Origin: DASSHC01 sp035693105
GTDB taxonomy: Bacteria; Chloroflexota; Chloroflexia; Thermomicrobiales; Thermomicrobiaceae
NCBI GenBank assembly: GCA_035693105.1
Contig: DASSHC010000269.1
Span: 1 to 14,839, forward strand
Reading direction: 5' to 3'
DNA length: 14,839 nt
Below, piece after piece: positions 13,069 to 14,839 of the stretch. Numbering within the stretch: the first letter of the stretch is position 1; each line of letters starts with the position of its first letter. The translations under genes and the position numbers were made by a program. The notes under the pieces were generated by a model, which saw nothing but the letters and a program-made list of their open reading frames with translations, ran no database searches and had not been told where the DNA came from.

Positions 13069-14839
13069 TTGGCGACCGGTACGACGGAGCACCACCATGT
13101 GGCGCGCGATCTCAAGGGCTGGCTGCTGCAAGGCTACGCTCACGAGATGGCGGGGCCGTACGAGAAGGAGGAGCACCACGAGACGCGTCCCTGGTGGCAG
13201 GTGATGTGTCTGACCGGTCTCGACTACTTCTCGACGCTCGGCTACCAACCGGGGATCGCGGCCCTGGCGGCCGGCGCGCTGGCTCCGATCGCGACGCTGG
13301 TGCTGGTGCTCTTGACCCTCTTCGGCGCGCTGCCGGTCTACCGCCACGTGGCCGAGGAGAGCCCCCACGGGCAGGGCTCGATCGCCATGCTGGAGCGGCT
13401 GCTGAGCTGGTGGAAGGGCAAGTTTTTCGTCCTGGCGCTGCTCGGCTTCGCCGCCACCGACTTCATGATCACAATGACGCTCTCGGCAGCGGACGCCACG
13501 GCGCACGTGGTCGAGAATCCCTTCACCCCGGCACTGCTGCACGGCCACAACATCCTGATCACCCTGGCGCTGCTCCTGGTTCTCGGGCTGATCTTTCTGA
13601 AGGGTTTCGCCGAGGCGATCAGCATCGCGGTGGTGCTGGTTTTCTCCTATCTGGCGCTCAACCTGGTGGTGATCGCCGTCTGCCTCTGGCATGTCGTGCA
13701 GCACCCGGCGCTGGTCACCGCCTGGCACCACGCGCTCTCCGTTGAGCACCCCAACCCGCTCCTGCTGGTGGTCTACGCCGCGCTGGTCTTCCCGCAGTTG
13801 GCGCTGGGCCTCTCCGGCTTCGAGACCGGCGTGGCGGTGATGCCGCTGGTGCGCGGCGACGGCGCCGACGTCCACTCGCTGGAGGGCCGGATCAAGAACA
13901 CCAAGAAGCTCTTGCGCACCGCCGCCGTGCTGATGAGCTTCTACCTGATCACCAGCTCCTTCGTCACCATCGTGCTGATCCCCAGCGCGGCCTTCCAGGT
14001 GGGCGGCCTGGCCAACGGGCGCGCGCTGGCCTTCCTGGCGCACCAGTATCTCGGCAGTGCCTTCGGCACCGTCTACGACGTGAGCACGATCTTCATCCTC
14101 TGGTTCGCCGGCGCCTCGGCCATGGCCGGGCTGCTCAACCTGGTGCCGCGCTACCTGCCGCGCTACGGCATGGCGCCGGAGTGGACGCGCGCCGTGCGCC
14201 CGCTGGTGGTCATCTTCATCGCCATCGCCTTCGCCATCACGCTCATCTTCGACGCCAGCGTCGACAAGCAGGGCGCGGCCTACGCCACCGGCGTGCTGGT
14301 GCTGATGACCTCGGGCGCCATCGCGGTGACGCTCTCGGTGGCCGATCTGCGGCGTCGCTGGCTGATTCTGGCCTTCGGCTTCATCGCCGCGGTCTTCGTC
14401 TACACCACCATCGCCAACGTCTTCGAGCGGCCCGACGGCGTCAAGATCGCCGTCTTCTTCATCGGCACCATCGTGATCATGTCGCTCGTCTCGCGCGTCT
14501 GGCGCGTGCGCGAGCTGCGTGTGACCGAGATCGAGGTCGACCCGCCGGCCGAGCGCTTCATCGCCGACGCCGCCGGCCTGGGCACGCTACGGGTGATCGC
14601 CCACGACCCGGAGCATCAGTGGCCGGGCGAGTACGCCGACAAGCTGCAGCAGGAGTGCGAGCACCACAACATCCCCTCGGCCGATGTCTTCTTCCTGGAA
14701 GTCAAGGTGGTGGACCCGTCGGATTTCGCCGGGCGGCTCGACGTGCACGGCACGACGGTGGGCGGGCACCGCATCTTCCGCATCCAGAGCAGCGCCGTCC
14801 CCAACGCCATCGCCGCCTTCCTGCTCTACCTGCGCGACC
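13069..14839 (+). CDS. APC-superfamily amino-acid permease, 3' end cut
   Basis: A frame of 590 complete codons runs off the right edge. It is an integral membrane amino-acid transporter of the large bacterial APC type. The soluble N-terminus (about residues 1-43) leads to TGLDYFSTLGYQPGIAALAAG, the start of the first membrane segment, then LAPIATLVLVLLTLFGALPV, VLALLGFAATDFMITMTLSA and further hydrophobic segments up to about residue 472. From about 475 (RVWRVRELRVTEIEVDPP) a hydrophilic domain of at least 115 residues begins, with a strand/helix pattern and many His. The start is TTG at 13069, the only reasonable one after the in-frame stop at 13036, with GAGAGGGG about six bases upstream; a GTG at 13099 is an alternative. 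It diverges from the binding-protein genes. Amino acids are the likely substrate, but a potassium- or chloride-coupled cation carrier of the same superfamily is not excluded. Confidence 0.88.
   Translation, partial: MATGTTEHHHVARDLKGWLLQGYAHEMAGPYEKEEHHETRPWWQVMCLTGLDYFSTLGYQPGIAALAAGALAPIATLVLVLLTLFGALPVYRHVAEESPHGQGSIAMLERLLSWWKGKFFVLALLGFAATDFMITMTLSAADATAHVVENPFTPALLHGHNILITLALLLVLGLIFLKGFAEAISIAVVLVFSYLALNLVVIAVCLWHVVQHPALVTAWHHALSVEHPNPLLLVVYAALVFPQLALGLSGFETGVAVMPLVRGDGADVHSLEGRIKNTKKLLRTAAVLMSFYLITSSFVTIVLIPSAAFQVGGLANGRALAFLAHQYLGSAFGTVYDVSTIFILWFAGASAMAGLLNLVPRYLPRYGMAPEWTRAVRPLVVIFIAIAFAITLIFDASVDKQGAAYATGVLVLMTSGAIAVTLSVADLRRRWLILAFGFIAAVFVYTTIANVFERPDGVKIAVFFIGTIVIMSLVSRVWRVRELRVTEIEVDPPAERFIADAAGLGTLRVIAHDPEHQWPGEYADKLQQECEHHNIPSADVFFLEVKVVDPSDFAGRLDVHGTTVGGHRIFRIQSSAVPNAIAAFLLYLRD

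Noticed and set aside
12916..14043. 375-codon minus-strand frame opposite the permease
   Set aside because: Gln/Arg/His/Asp-rich antisense of a membrane protein; the plus strand encodes a clear hydrophobic transporter.

Overview
The window is high-GC bacterial DNA. Tat-type lipoprotein leaders (SRRxLLK followed by a lipobox), family-5 solute-binding proteins with long low-complexity linkers, GTG/TTG starts and paired palindromic repeats such as GGATCC-TTCGACTTCGCTCAGGATGACA together suggest Chloroflexota, possibly the Thermomicrobia. This is an inference from style, not from a marker gene. No rRNA, tRNA, CRISPR array or transposase was seen.

Layout. (1) 1-904: a lower-GC patch with a frameshifted HEPN-domain gene (170-581) coupled by an ATGA overlap to a 108-residue protein of unknown function (578-904). 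(2) 946-5310: an M20 dipeptidase on the minus strand, diverging from a plus-strand pair made of a proline iminopeptidase and a peptide-amidase-like amidase. The divergent intergenic region holds back-to-back promoter candidates and a ~270-bp MITE-like inverted-repeat element lying between the plus promoter and its operon. (3) 5311-5599: a convergent gap filled by a nested palindromic repeat with two strong terminator hairpins. (4) 5600-12692, minus strand: three paralogous Tat-exported family-5 substrate-binding lipoproteins, each with its own promoter-like block and 3' hairpin, and a small VOC/glyoxalase-fold gene between the second and third. (5) 13069 to the right edge: a large APC-type amino-acid permease on the plus strand, cut by the window end.

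Taken together the region reads as a peptide and amino-acid scavenging locus. Lipoproteins would capture oligopeptides outside the cell, cytoplasmic amidase, iminopeptidase and dipeptidase would break them down, and an APC permease would move free amino acids. No ABC permease or ATPase gene lies in the window, so the three binding proteins are orphans here.

The points most worth a second look are: the shared TTGACG-N11/12-CTAT block upstream of all three binding-protein genes; the mosaic (gene-conversion-like) relationship among the three paralogues, including a 79-bp identical tract; the two copies of a palindromic repeat bracketing the first paralogue; the MITE-like insertion in the leader of the iminopeptidase operon; and the frameshifted HEPN gene with its uncharacterised coupled partner.
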